From: Trichuris trichiura
Taxonomy: Eukaryota > Nematoda > Enoplea > Trichinellida > Trichuridae
Direction: 5' to 3'
NCBI GenBank assembly: GCA_037903355.1
Contig: JBAJFE010000008.1
Span: 434,001 to 498,000, forward strand
Length of the DNA: 64,000 bases
The notes beneath the pieces were generated by a model. It was not told the DNA's origin and did no database searches. It saw nothing but the letters and a program-made list of their open reading frames with translations. The translations under genes and the position numbers were made by a program. Positions 53,501 to 58,305 of this stretch are shown here, in pieces (position 1 is the first letter of the stretch; every line of letters begins with the position of its first letter).

Positions 53501-56500
53501 TCGGAATATATAGTTTTTTTGCTTTTCACCGTCAGCTGAGCTTCCGAAACGCATTCGCCCAATTGATTTCGCGCCACAATGGAGTACAATCCCGAATCTT
53601 CGGGATAGGCGTATAGGATGTCTAAGAAGACGTAGCCAAAGTCGAAGGCGGGTCGAAAACGATGGCCGCTTAGCAAAGGCTTTCGATTGAAGTACCACTC
53701 GACATTAAGCTTTGGATCGTTGGAAGGCATAACGCGACCTTGAAAGCGAACCGATTGACCTTCGGCCACTTCGGCGTTGGTTAAGTTCCAAACAAAATGG
53801 GGCGCTTTGAGGCTCATCAATTCTTCCGGTCTTTCCTCTTCCAAAGGTCCAACTCGCAGTTCGCGATTATCTATTCGCTTAATGCTATCCACCGAATCGC
53901 CGTGCTGAGTTTTCGAAACAATATCTTCCTCACTTTCGCATACAATCGAAGCAGTCGAGGTCGAAGTGCCAGCTCGGTTCCTTATGACGCACGTGTACGT
54001 TCCATTGTCTTCTCTGTACACCGGATTAAAGGATAATGAAACGTATCCAAATTCAAAAAGCATTTTTATCCGGTTGGCTACAAAACAATAAATCATCTCG
54101 ATTCTCTATGAGCATTTCATCCTTTAAAGGAATTTACCATGCTTCAAAGGTCGACCGTCCTTTAGCCAATCGACCGTTAAGCTGGAATCATGCTTTGGAG
54201 CAACTTTTGCTTGCAGACAAACTCTATCGCCTTCTTTGACGCGAGCGCCATTCAGCTGCGTTACGAAATGAGGTTGTTCGAGCACTTCCGTCTCCGTATC
54301 GGCAACGTACTCTTCAAAGGAACCGTCTTGTTCGATGGCGTGAAAATTGTCTGCAAAACACAGCCGACTTTGTACATACTGGCGCCAATTCAATCGATAA
54401 CGAAAAAATATTGACTATCGGAATTTTTCCTTACCGGCACTACTACTACCCAACATAACAATTATTTCCGATAATCGAAGTTCCATTGTTCCACTCCACA
54501 CTATTTCCCGCTCAAATGTACAAGTAATTTTTATCTTTTATTTATCCACTTTTTATGTCCATCCTATTTAAGGTGTATACTCTTCCAACCTTGCTATTTT
54601 TATCCCTATTTCGCTTTCTCATACAGGTAGTATAACCCAAAATTGCCTTCTTAATGAAAGGAGGTTTTACCATGTAAACTGTTGTGATATATATATATAT
54701 AAGTTAAAGAAATAATGAGCAAATATCATATGAACTTTGTCGTTACAGATACGTATAATCAATACACCGCCGCAAAACAAATGCATTTATTTGTTTATGG
54801 TATGGAAAAACGCCTATCAGACATTCGGCTGATATCTGCTCGTCATTTCTTCCGCACTTATACAAACGCGAAAGAAGAAATATTTTCAAGCTAAGGCTAA
54901 AGAGAAGCGACGGAAAACGACTGATGTGGCTTTGCCTCATTTGCATATGCTAATTTACATCACCGCAAACCTATGCGACTTTGAGGAAGACAGAAACGGC
55001 CGTCGTTGGTTAAGCACCACATTTTGTCCTGCTTTAAGCCTAAGCCTAAGCTTAAAACATATGCCTTACATTCAGGCTAAAGAGGAACAGGATGGCCAGC
55101 TATGGTACAGTAAGACGATGGGGAGCGTAACCAACAACAAAATATGCAAAATTTAAGATAATAATAATTGTTTAAAAAAGAGACAAATATTAAGAAAGGA
55201 AAAAGTGACTAATACTCTCAGTTTACTGTAGCGTGGGAGGGCGATCAGTGGAAACATTGAATGGTCGCAACTCATCGGCGCATGCATTTAAAATTATTAC
55301 GCTTAAAGTTAAATTAAAATAGATTTATTGTTTTACCTTCAACGGAAATGGTCAGTCGAGCCTCGGCGTCGCCTTTGGGTCCGCTGATAATGCAGCGATA
55401 CAAGCCTGAATCTTCGACCTTAACCGGTGCTATATCCATCCGTACCCTTCCCGGCAAAAGTCTGAACACTATCCGAGCGCCTAAACAACACCGCGTTAAG
55501 CAAAAAGTGAAATTTTAAAAACTCCTAACTGTAACTGCAGGGATACCTTCTTCCATGCTTAGAGAAAAATTTATTCGTTAAACCCATCATTACACGACAA
55601 AATCGAACTACGAAAAAGAGAATTTCGACAGAAACGTAGACCCATCAACATCAACCCACCCTTTATATACATTTTCTGTGTTTATCGTGGGGTGCCTTAA
55701 TTCTCGAAGTAAAATCATTGGTCAATTTGGACGCGGCCAGCTTCCATGACTGGCCAAAATGGCTGCCTCCTAATCGTCGTGGTTTACCACACTAACAAAG
55801 GGACAACCTGCTAATCATTTACACTACAGAGAACGTATTCGTACAGCACTATACGCGCTGAGATGAAGCGGACAAAAAACAATATGCTCACTCTGCACCA
55901 ATGGACGATTGTCTTTGAACCAAGAAAATTTGAAATTTTGCCCATTTTCAGGCGTATATCGAATTTCGACCTGAGCCGGCTGACCTTGAGCCAGCGAGAG
56001 CCTATCCGTTGACATACCGACAATTTTGGGCACACCATCGTCGCCAAAATACTGCAACGGTTTGGCGGCAGTAGGTGGCGCTTCTCTTTGCTGCGCATAG
56101 TTGCGCTGAGCAGCGGTTGCCATGCTGAAAACCAACTGTCATTACAATCATCCTTAAGCCTATCATTATTATTATTATTATTAGAATATTCAAAAAACAT
56201 GAAGTCAGGAGCGACGCTTCCGCTTGTTTACTTGTTTTGTTGATTCTTATTTTGGCCGCGTTTTTCGATTATAATCAAATTGGTCACTTGTTCCAGTTTT
56301 CCGAATCCATTTTCGGCCATTAAGGAATACTTGGCGGCATCTTCGGGTAGAACCATACGAATGGACAAAGAATGAGTAGTGCCTCGAGCGCTTATTGATA
56401 TTCGTTGCGACGGCGTAAGAGGTGTGGAATTTTTGAACCAACGCACCTGCAAAGCGGAAATCAATCTTCTTTTTAAAAAAAACAAAACTTGAAGGCAACC

Positions 56501-58305
56501 TTTGGCGTTGGATTGCCTTTTATTTGGCAGCTCAACTCGGCATCCTGACCTTCCTGAACGCTGACGGGTCTTAAAGGTCGAACGACTTGAGGAGCTTCGC
56601 CTGGACCGTTGAATGGCTCATCTTGCATTTGTTGAACGTTGTAACCTTGCGCTACTTTCTGCTCCTAAAAAAAAATAACATCCAACTCGATTGGACCAAT
56701 TGAAGCGAGCTTTCAATGTTGGCACCTCGGGTACAACGCCATTGTCTTTTGAATAAAGCATATTTAGCATTCTTTGCGACTGCGGTGTGTAGAAGGTCCC
56801 CTTCTGCTTTCTTGGCTGCTGAACAACGTTGTCCAATTCCTCGAGTACATTACGCTTCTTTTCGCGAGTTATTTTCATCTGCTCTTCGGCAAGCCAATCG
56901 TTGTATTGGTCCTTGTACAAAATACTGGCGGCCGTACTAGCTTGACCATGGACATTTACGGCTGTGCAACGATACTCGCCAATATCCTCAGCCAACAGCA
57001 AAGAAATGGTCAATACGCATATACCATTCTCGGTGTCATATTCCATCCTCTTTCTGCAATAAACATCGTCACAACATTACGCTACGTCCAACTGGAAAAA
57101 AAAATGACACAAAGACAGACTATCATTAAGGCATATACATTTCTATGACTTACTGAATCTATGCAAAAACGCGTACATAAGCAAAGAAAACGTTATACAA
57201 TAAAATATATATATATATATACTTACTTAGAGCTTGGCTGAAGTTGCTTTCCATCTTTTGACCAACTAACCTGAGGCGGCGGGATGCCTGTAACTCGACA
57301 TTCAAAACTTACCGTCGATCCAATCTTCAACAATTGATGCTTCAACTCTTTGACAAAGTAGGGTGCAGCAGGGCCAACAGGCGTGGGCGGAGGCGCCGGC
57401 GATGGAACCGCGCCAAAACGAGCGCCCCCTAAGTCTGCAAATATACCATTATAAAGCGAAAAGAAACTTTAAATATTTATTTCGGGAATTCGGGCTTTCG
57501 ATCGCTTTTTGGCGGGAGCTATAAATCCTGCGAATCCGAACAAGCCCGTACAGTAATCCAAAAGTAAGGCGCGCACTTTGAGGGATGACGTAATGCCGAC
57601 GTTTGGGAATACTGCGGGGCTTTTTTCGATTTTTTAACACGAATGGGCAGGGAAGCAAATTATACTATTGTATCTTTTTGCCCAAACACATCTTGCCAAA
57701 AAGAAAAGCTTACGTGCTTTTTGTCGTCTTGGCGGTGACGAGTAAAAAGCGGTCATCATCAAAGGGGAAGTTGCCTAATTGTTATGCACAAATATTCAAA
57801 TGAGACAGAGTTGGACAGTACGTTGGAGTTGGGAGGGAAAAAAGCTTTGCTTACCAGGTACGGTTGGAGCTACAATCAATATGCAAGAACTGGACTTGCT
57901 TCCGGCCGCATTCAATGCCTGACAGTCGAACCGACCCGAATCGGACGTTTGCACCGATGGTATAACAAGCTTCACCTTATTGCCTTCTTGCGTTAGCTAA
58001 TGATATGCAGAGAACATTTTCAACTTCCCGCCGAGGCTACCGTAGGCATACCTGATAATCAGGACAGTTGGTCACATTTTGTCCGTCCTTTAGCCATTTG
58101 ATCACCGGATCCGGTTGACCTTCAAGCTGGCATTCAAGCACCACTTGCTGTCCAGCGACGACTCGTTTATTTTGCAGAGGCTGAAAAATAATTCAAAAAC
58201 CCATCATTCCTGCTCGGCATTTTACAAGTGATGTCGTCTTACTCGGATGAAGTAGGGAGGATGCTGATTGGCCACCGAGGCACCGAGGGGACGCTTGAAT
58301 GGCAT
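1..58305 (-). CDS. ketn-1: Giant kettin-titin (Sallimus-like) muscle protein, 5' part of gene, 45 exons, C-terminus beyond window
   Basis: This is one gene reconstructed on the minus strand. Exons join in phase at all 44 junctions and encode at least 11,677 residues (about 1.3 MDa). Residues 1-4770 hold about 35 Ig domains, most in the middle showing the kettin pattern: an EG...H[FL]ECRVEP..DP stretch, a WxxNGxP core, a DFG[FY] strand and PEDSGxYxC. They are separated by linkers with HPxSxxKIxxLE. Residues 4770-11677 are low-complexity springs interrupted by one more Ig domain. Kettin binds actin along its Ig-linker repeats and titins act as I-band springs (known for the families). The domain order matches insect Sallimus better than separate nematode kettin and titin (inference). 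The symbol is by homology to the kettin part only. There is no kinase or Fn3 domain in the window. Start: ATG at 58305, directly after a splice acceptor. Confidence 0.9.
1063..1219 (-). CDS. Exon 44: spring continuation
   Basis: 157 bp, residues 11302-11353 (AIEYLAAEEKEEEATVEA, ADTSFGVVTKELQTA). Acceptor TTTTATAG, donor GTATGT, in phase on both sides. Confidence 0.83.
1220..1521. other. Intron 43
   Basis: 302 bp. AT-rich and non-coding. One octamer ATTTGCAT at 1459-1466; nothing else seen. Confidence 0.8.
1522..1628 (-). CDS. Exon 43: spring continuation
   Basis: 107 bp, residues 11266-11301 (APLTVLDIAGQLVAVE then Ala/Phe/Glu-rich). Same composition as exon 42. Acceptor CTTGCAG with ATTTGCAT close upstream, donor GTAGTA. 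Confidence 0.82.
1629..3022. other. Intron 42
   Basis: 1394 bp, AT-rich, no coding potential seen. Octamers ATGCAAAT at 1644-1651, 1903-1910 and (reverse) 2864-2871. No hairpin of note. Confidence 0.8.
3023..15385 (-). CDS. Exon 42: giant 12.4-kb exon, third spring region
   Basis: 12,363 bp without a stop or intron, residues 7145-11265. The sequence is a degenerate repeat of about 40 residues: an acidic run, then alternating hydrophobic and polar residues ending in F/L-S-K-S-A-E (for example EEISLTLELSKSAQH, ANLVLTLSKTAEHRAE, GASLVCEFSKSAERA), then an Ala/Ser-rich stretch. Pro, Gly, Asn and Trp are rare, so it is not classical PEVK. I recall C. elegans TTN-1 having named elastic repeats (PEVT, CEEEI, AAPLE, BLUE); any relation is untested. 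Acceptor TTCTGTAG, donor GTTAGT. Confidence 0.95.
15386..16031. other. Intron 41
   Basis: 646 bp between the isolated Ig36 and the giant exon. No repeat or extra exon recognised. Confidence 0.8.
16032..16171 (-). CDS. Exon 41: second half of Ig36
   Basis: 140 bp, residues 7098-7144. DFKIIYEDG, EDEGEYSCEATN and SAYLAI complete Ig36. This is the only recognisable folded domain in the last 6,900 residues seen. Confidence 0.9.
16234..20045 (-). CDS. Exon 40: second spring region and first half of Ig36
   Basis: 3812 bp, residues 5828-7097. Glu/Ser/Ala/Val/Leu-rich sequence with a degenerate unit of roughly 40 residues, very few Pro and Gly, and net acidic. The last 50 residues are a clear Ig start: SFALPLSSLSVAEGS, LKCIVQG and VHWYIDG. 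Acceptor GTATTTAG, donor GTAAGC. Confidence 0.92.
20046..22446. other. Intron 39 with clustered AATCCCGA motifs
   Basis: 2401 bp separating springs 1 and 2. Five copies of AATCCCGA or its complement (20886, 21004, 21227, 21558, 22040). Small ORFs here have no recognisable domain and are treated as chance. Confidence 0.75.
22447..25851 (-). CDS. Exon 39: end of Ig35 and first spring region
   Basis: 3405 bp, phase 0 at both ends, residues 4693-5827. About 80 residues finish Ig35 (YWYVGKRLL, YTGTYTCYVRN). The rest is low-complexity Glu/Val/Thr/Ser-rich sequence with scattered prolines (IVIEEVVPRVTEAKYPP). It has more Pro, Arg and Trp than the later springs. I see no named domain. It is inferred to be an extensible segment. 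Acceptor GCGCAG, donor GTAAGC. Confidence 0.9.
25919..26625 (-). CDS. Exon 38: Ig33, Ig34 and start of Ig35
   Basis: 707 bp, residues 4457-4692. APVFVEKL with LQWFLEG (Ig33), APTILTQP with LTWRVNG (Ig34), then APVIVVPL with KLSCQ (start of Ig35). Ig33 and Ig34 have no B- or F-strand cysteines and resemble titin I-band Ig domains. Donor GTACGG. Confidence 0.88.
26754..27011 (-). CDS. Exon 37: acidic inter-Ig linker
   Basis: 258 bp, residues 4371-4456. No Ig fold. Glu/Ser/Val-rich (EEPEHVHFEETMTVSS, VEEEFVLPSKE), similar in flavour to the later springs, so a possible short spring of its own. Confidence 0.83.
27478..28460 (+). mobile_element. Dispersed repeat, copy 1
   Basis: About 0.98 kb that aligns collinearly with 39000-39990, roughly 90% identical in the best stretches by eye. 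Both copies start at ATGATCAAA and end near a GATGTGTA or CATGTGTA box. No transposase or reverse transcriptase is visible, so it is probably a non-autonomous element or remnant. Confidence 0.7.
28460..29080. repeat. Composite foldback, three related arms
   Basis: A stretch around AGAAAATGTCGATGCAA and CACAAAATGCA-AATCACCTAA appears forward at about 28645-28700, inverted at about 28760-28815 and forward again at about 29010-29060. Two further hairpins lie between (about 28466-28625 and 28819-28990), each built on GTACCACTT-like and TCGAGC arms. It reads like serial insertion or duplication of one foldback. Confidence 0.7.
29622..29978 (-). CDS. Exon 36: linker and Ig32
   Basis: 357 bp, residues 4252-4370. 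PPKITKHIQSLTV, LELYIEY, VEWFSENERI and SGCYCAKV: an Ig domain with a displaced or altered cysteine pattern. Acceptor TTTTCCTAG, donor GTAAAT. A CAA microsatellite lies just upstream of the acceptor. Confidence 0.84.
29979..30420. other. Intron 35
   Basis: 442 bp. A CAA microsatellite at about 29995-30016 sits next to the acceptor of exon 36; otherwise nothing seen. Confidence 0.75.
30421..30807 (-). CDS. Exon 35: acidic linker and Ig31
   Basis: 387 bp, residues 4123-4251. A Ser/Ala/Glu linker leads into a divergent Ig (LRWITALENATLLDGEE, FFWSLEDKP, VAGVYQVTA) with no core cysteines. Acceptor TGCTCGAG, donor GTAGGT. Confidence 0.82.
30808..31133. other. Intron 34
   Basis: 326 bp, non-coding. 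One octamer ATTTGCAT at 30892-30899. Confidence 0.75.
31134..31341 (-). CDS. Exon 34: second half of Ig30
   Basis: 208 bp, residues 4054-4122. IVWKKDGQIM and EDTGVISCHA. It is joined to exon 33 by a 55-bp GC-AG intron. Donor GTAACG. Confidence 0.84.
31397..31593 (-). CDS. Exon 33: Ser-rich linker and first half of Ig30
   Basis: 197 bp, residues 3988-4053. A Pro/Arg then Ser/Thr/Asp linker (SSHSSDYLSATGSSSTDD) precedes APYFEIEL and RFACK. It uses a GC donor (AAG then GCAATG); reading through meets TAG within 12 bases. Confidence 0.8.
31594..33302. other. Intron 32
   Basis: 1709 bp. GA microsatellite at about 32432-32450, AAG run at about 32853-32868, octamer at 31787-31794. No exon seen. Confidence 0.75.
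33303..33468 (-). CDS. Exon 32: second half of Ig29
   Basis: 166 bp, residues 3933-3987. DNTQIVADSRHSIK and LDAGTYECVARN complete Ig29. The acceptor CTTTTAAG is unusual in ending AAG but restores the W-FKDN join. Confidence 0.82.
33525..33782 (-). CDS. Exon 31: second half of Ig28 and first half of Ig29
   Basis: 258 bp, phase 0 at both ends, residues 3847-3932. IVETADQTTLIIS and VGTYTVTVEN (no F-strand Cys) end Ig28. SPKFLQGL, FCVRVTG and VLWFK begin Ig29. Confidence 0.84.
33892..34074 (-). CDS. Exon 30: basic linker and first half of Ig28
   Basis: 183 bp, phase 0 at both ends, residues 3786-3846. KVKRPTKTRQPP linker, then TIVQPLQP, LTCQFTG and TFWEKDG. The domain lacks kettin features. Donor GTAACA after FEFQ. 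Confidence 0.8.
34139..34169 (-). CDS. Exon 29: 31-bp micro-exon
   Basis: Encodes EKKGESAGEEQ across the junctions. Acceptor TTCCTCAG, donor GTAACT, and both phases fit (2 in, 0 out). It adds 10.3 codons, so skipping it would shift frame; it should be constitutive if real. Confidence 0.72.
34817..34845. repeat. TA microsatellite
   Basis: About 29 bp of perfect AT dinucleotide repeat in intron 28. A second tract follows at 34897-34922. Confidence 0.9.
35172..35408. repeat. Inverted repeat around TA tract
   Basis: A left arm of about 55 bp (from TTCTTGTCGGCTACC through CATATCTATTCGT) recurs inverted ending at 35408, separated by TA-rich DNA including a 43-bp TA tract at 35226-35268. The arms differ at one or two positions. 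Confidence 0.75.
35451..35494. repeat. Short perfect hairpin
   Basis: 18-bp arms reading TCAAACGTATAACCCGCG and its complement around a short loop. Confidence 0.85.
36049..36288 (-). CDS. Exon 28: charged proline-containing linker
   Basis: 240 bp, residues 3695-3774. No Ig fold. It contains KLLSKDKEALFRRLPEKPP and further Lys/Glu/Pro-rich sequence. It is a candidate unstructured or actin-contacting segment between Ig27 and Ig28. Donor GTAAGT. Confidence 0.85.
36342..36871 (-). CDS. Exon 27: second half of Ig27 and long charged linker
   Basis: 530 bp, residues 3519-3694. QEAGEVVCIA ends Ig27. The remaining 130 residues are a Glu/Lys/Gln-rich linker (EIELLQREERWKQEAM, QKKFEKKKADDYMEKL) likely to be helical. 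The donor GTATGC overlaps the octamer ATGCAAAT. Confidence 0.88.
36932..37106 (-). CDS. Exon 26: first half of Ig27
   Basis: 175 bp, residues 3460-3518. RPVFTISP, FECAVVS and VSWFING. Donor GTATAT, acceptor TTTTTCAG. The domain is a plainer I-set Ig; the kettin core features stop here. Confidence 0.83.
37171..37399 (-). CDS. Exon 25: second half of Ig26 and linker
   Basis: 229 bp, residues 3384-3459. GHRFKLINDSGY and VDSGQYSC. The donor GTACAA at 37170 was chosen over the nearer GTGCCA at 37136, because only the first joins exon 26 without a stop (LHW to ADTERV). Confidence 0.8.
37467..38047 (-). CDS. Exon 24: Ig25 and first half of Ig26
   Basis: 581 bp, residues 3190-3383. PPHFSIQL, LECRVVP, LQWLFNG and EDSGTFTC form Ig25. 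A 45-residue linker and the start of Ig26 (KPEFLTPM, FECQLWP, VEWYHN) follow. The linker between Ig24 and Ig25 is only about 8 residues, unlike the rest of the array. Confidence 0.93.
39000..39990 (+). mobile_element. Dispersed repeat, copy 2
   Basis: The same element as 27478-28460, in the same orientation, with small indels (for example an extra TTA near 39180). Downstream flanks differ completely, which sets the right boundary near 39990. Confidence 0.7.
40482..40550. repeat. Hairpin with about 29-bp arms
   Basis: AGAAGTGTACGTGGA-TTTTCCCGTTCGA and its complement around an 11-bp loop; one base differs between arms. Confidence 0.85.
40665..41217 (-). CDS. Exon 23: second half of Ig23 and Ig24
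   Basis: 553 bp, residues 3006-3189. SSRMKTLHDFGF through AGTYVC ends Ig23. Linker with DKITELEDYL, then Ig24 (APTFVVPL, LTCQLQP, IEWWHEN, EDSGEYTC). Donor GTAAGT, with ATTTGCAT six bases inside the intron. Confidence 0.92.
41271..41715 (-). CDS. Exon 22: second half of Ig22 and first half of Ig23
   Basis: 445 bp, residues 2858-3005. VEWFVNGSP through SEDSGEYQC ends Ig22. A longer linker (QLPSSMSGAQEKIQALE) leads to Ig23, which has FEFKLEP with no B-strand Cys. The acceptor CTATTAAG was chosen because it restores the conserved DPDLK-VEWF join. Confidence 0.85.
41777..43000 (-). CDS. Exon 21: rest of Ig19, Ig20, Ig21 and first half of Ig22
   Basis: 1224 bp, phase 0 at both ends, residues 2450-2857. 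It opens YSPVDDPNLKIEWF, completing Ig19. Ig20 and Ig21 follow, and it stops at NDPDLK in Ig22. The linkers keep a shortened HQNALQKIAELE form. Ig21 has no B-strand cysteine (HLESQLIP). Confidence 0.93.
44471..44569. repeat. Compound AAT/AAG microsatellite
   Basis: About 58 bp of TAA units pass directly into about 43 bp of GAA units. Confidence 0.9.
45152..45368. repeat. Foldback element, family member 1 (imperfect)
   Basis: Arms of about 105 bp with inner core CCCGTCTTCAGCGGTT and outer GTGTCCCGTTAT; mismatches and small indels between arms. It shares boxes with the 62.9-kb foldback. Confidence 0.8.
45420..46792 (-). CDS. Exon 20: Ig16, Ig17, Ig18 and first half of Ig19
   Basis: 1373 bp, residues 1992-2449. 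Three whole kettin-type Ig domains and the start of a fourth (VNEGEPAHFDCQ). Linkers include HPTSYQKVQELE, HPSSWQKIQSLE and HESSWQKIKDLE. Ig18 lacks both core cysteines (LEARYEP; VYTLKLRN). Donor GTAAGT. Confidence 0.94.
46907..47302 (-). CDS. Exon 19: linker and Ig15
   Basis: 396 bp, residues 1860-1991. Linker RPESWQKIQDFE, then Ig15 with GPKFVQTF, LEALVEP (B-strand Cys replaced by Ala), VEWSHNG and PEDQGSYQC. Confidence 0.93.
47368..48156 (-). CDS. Exon 18: linker, Ig13 and Ig14
   Basis: 789 bp, residues 1597-1859. Linker MHQESWNKIQEIE, Ig13 (APIFVQPL, FECRVEP, PEDSGTWTC), linker with PSSLKRIEEIE, then Ig14 (SPIIVQQM, FECRVEP, PEDSGTYTC). Acceptor CTTCAG, donor GTAATT. Confidence 0.94.
48157..50714. 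other. Intron 17
   Basis: 2558 bp. Two AATCCCGA copies (49475, 49792) and one ATTTGCAT (48272). A GA run at about 48861-48880. No exon or named repeat seen. Confidence 0.75.
50715..50858 (-). CDS. Exon 17: second half of Ig12
   Basis: 144 bp, residues 1549-1596, GTRFRTLHDFDY through SADSGIYQC. Half-domain exons of exactly 144 bp occur four times (exons 9, 14, 17 and nearly 32), suggesting an old split Ig exon pattern. Confidence 0.88.
50922..51173 (-). CDS. Exon 16: linker and first half of Ig12
   Basis: 252 bp, residues 1465-1548. Linker QHEESWKKIKAFE, then Ig12 with APNFTQVL, LQCRLEP and IAWFKNGQP. Donor GTAACT. Confidence 0.88.
51237..52427 (-). CDS. Exon 15: linker, Ig9, Ig10 and Ig11
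   Basis: 1191 bp, residues 1068-1464. Three complete kettin-type Ig domains, each with both cysteines, the EG box, NDP turn, W-FNGxP and PEDSG or PTDSG. The linkers carry QHPQSYDQILILE, CHPDSLKKIIELE and PDSWKLIKEME. The strong repeat pattern makes the kettin assignment firm. Confidence 0.95.
52485..52628 (-). CDS. Exon 14: second half of Ig8
   Basis: 144 bp, residues 1020-1067. GHRFKPFYDFGF strand and PEDSGTYTC F-strand. The intron that follows is only 57 bp. Confidence 0.88.
52721..52868 (-). CDS. Exon 13: first half of Ig8
   Basis: 148 bp, residues 971-1019. APVFVRPL A-strand, LECEVAPK B-strand and VQWFKNG C-strand. Donor GTAACC, followed within a few bases by ATTTGCAT. Confidence 0.87.
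52946..53058 (-). CDS. Exon 12: kettin-type linker
   Basis: 113 bp, residues 933-970, made only of the inter-Ig linker (VQHVESFERIRALES plus an acidic tail). Donor GTAAAT, acceptor TTTGCAG. The octamer ATTTGCAT lies just before the acceptor and again just after the donor. Confidence 0.86.
53121..54077 (-). CDS. Exon 11: end of Ig5, Ig6 and Ig7
   Basis: 957 bp, residues 614-932. It holds the rest of Ig5 (NGTYTCVIRN), then whole Ig6 and Ig7 of kettin type, joined by linkers with QHGDSVDSIKRID and QHPDRLDRIEQLE. Ig6 and Ig7 have each lost both core cysteines together (FQGRV with LYSIVA; LDLRV with YTVVV), which fits a cytosolic protein without disulfides. Confidence 0.93.
54138..54350 (-). CDS. 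Exon 10: acidic linker and first half of Ig5
   Basis: 213 bp, residues 543-613. An acidic linker (EEYVADTETEVLEQ) precedes PHFVTQL. This is the first domain with the kettin-type core: a VAPKHDSSLTVDWLKDG stretch in which a Lys/Pro-containing turn precedes the C-strand Trp. Confidence 0.87.
54351..55336. other. Intron 9
   Basis: 986 bp. Contains a degenerate TAAGCC run at 55035-55053, a short TA tract at about 54692-54702 and one ATTTGCAT at 54939. Nothing coding. Confidence 0.75.
55337..55480 (-). CDS. Exon 9: second half of Ig4
   Basis: 144 bp, residues 495-542. F-strand EDSGLYRCI and G-strand GDAEARLTI complete Ig4. Phase 1 in and phase 1 out. Acceptor TTGTTTAG, donor GTAAAA. Confidence 0.86.
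55481..55891. other. Intron 8
   Basis: 411 bp. Nothing recognised. Confidence 0.7.
55892..56124 (-). CDS. Exon 8: linker and first half of Ig4
   Basis: 233 bp, residues 417-494. A Gln/Ala/Pro linker (MATAAQRNYAQQ) leads to Ig4, with VEIRYTP in place of a B-strand cysteine and the C-strand FSWFKDN. Donor GTGAGC, acceptor TTTTCAG. The internal ATG at 56123 could look like a start but the frame is continuous with exon 7. Confidence 0.82.
56232..56446 (-). CDS. Exon 7: second half of Ig3
   Basis: 215 bp, residues 346-416. C-strand VRWFKN, then EDAAKYSLMA where the usual F-strand cysteine is a serine, so Ig3 cannot form the canonical disulfide. Ends with a basic/Gln tail. The donor GTAAAC overlaps an in-frame TAA that would otherwise end the protein. 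Confidence 0.82.
56500..56664 (-). CDS. Exon 6: linker and first half of Ig3
   Basis: 165 bp, phase 0 at both ends, residues 291-345. A Gln-rich linker (QGYNVQQMQD) precedes Ig3, with its APQVVRPL A-strand and AELSCQ B-strand. It ends at the Lys before the C-strand Trp. The donor GTTGCC is weak. Confidence 0.83.
56726..57053 (-). CDS. Exon 5: second half of Ig2 and charged linker
   Basis: 328 bp, residues 181-290. It begins KRMEYD and has the F-strand EDIGEYRC. A charged linker of about 60 residues follows (NDWLAEEQMKITREKKRN), predicted helical by composition. The donor is GTGCCA, weaker than its neighbours. The phase match to exon 6 and the stop codon that read-through would meet support it. 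Confidence 0.83.
57227..57434 (-). CDS. Exon 4: proline-rich linker and first half of Ig2
   Basis: 208 bp, residues 112-180. A Gly/Pro/Ala-rich linker (VPSPAPPPTPVGPAA) leads into Ig2, with B-strand FECRVTG and C-strand VSWSKDG. Donor GTAAGT next to a TA microsatellite in the intron. Confidence 0.87.
57855..57996 (-). CDS. Exon 3: end of Ig1 and linker
   Basis: 142 bp, residues 65-111. It contains the F-strand signature DSGRFDC and the NAAGSKSS G-strand of Ig1, then a short linker into exon 4. Donor GTAAGC. The acceptor is a less usual ATTAG. Confidence 0.85.
58052..58180 (-). CDS. Exon 2: core of Ig1
   Basis: 129 bp, phase 0 at both ends, residues 22-64. It carries the B-strand cysteine (VLECQLEG) and the C-strand tryptophan (IKWLKDG) of an I-set Ig domain. 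Acceptor TTTTTCAG, donor GTATGC. Confidence 0.88.
58243..58305 (-). CDS. Exon 1: N-terminus and start of Ig1
   Basis: 63 bp, 21 codons, beginning MPFKRPLG and ending in the Ig A-strand motif PPYFIR. The donor is GTAAGA. The ATG follows the acceptor TTTTGTAG with no base between, so the first exon is either trans-spliced or joined to an upstream 5'UTR exon. No other in-frame start is visible within this exon. Confidence 0.8.

Noticed and set aside
56001..56135. Independent start at the exon 8 ATG
   Set aside because: The ATG lies one base after a TTTTCAG acceptor and the frame continues from exon 7; an alternative promoter cannot be excluded but is not supported.
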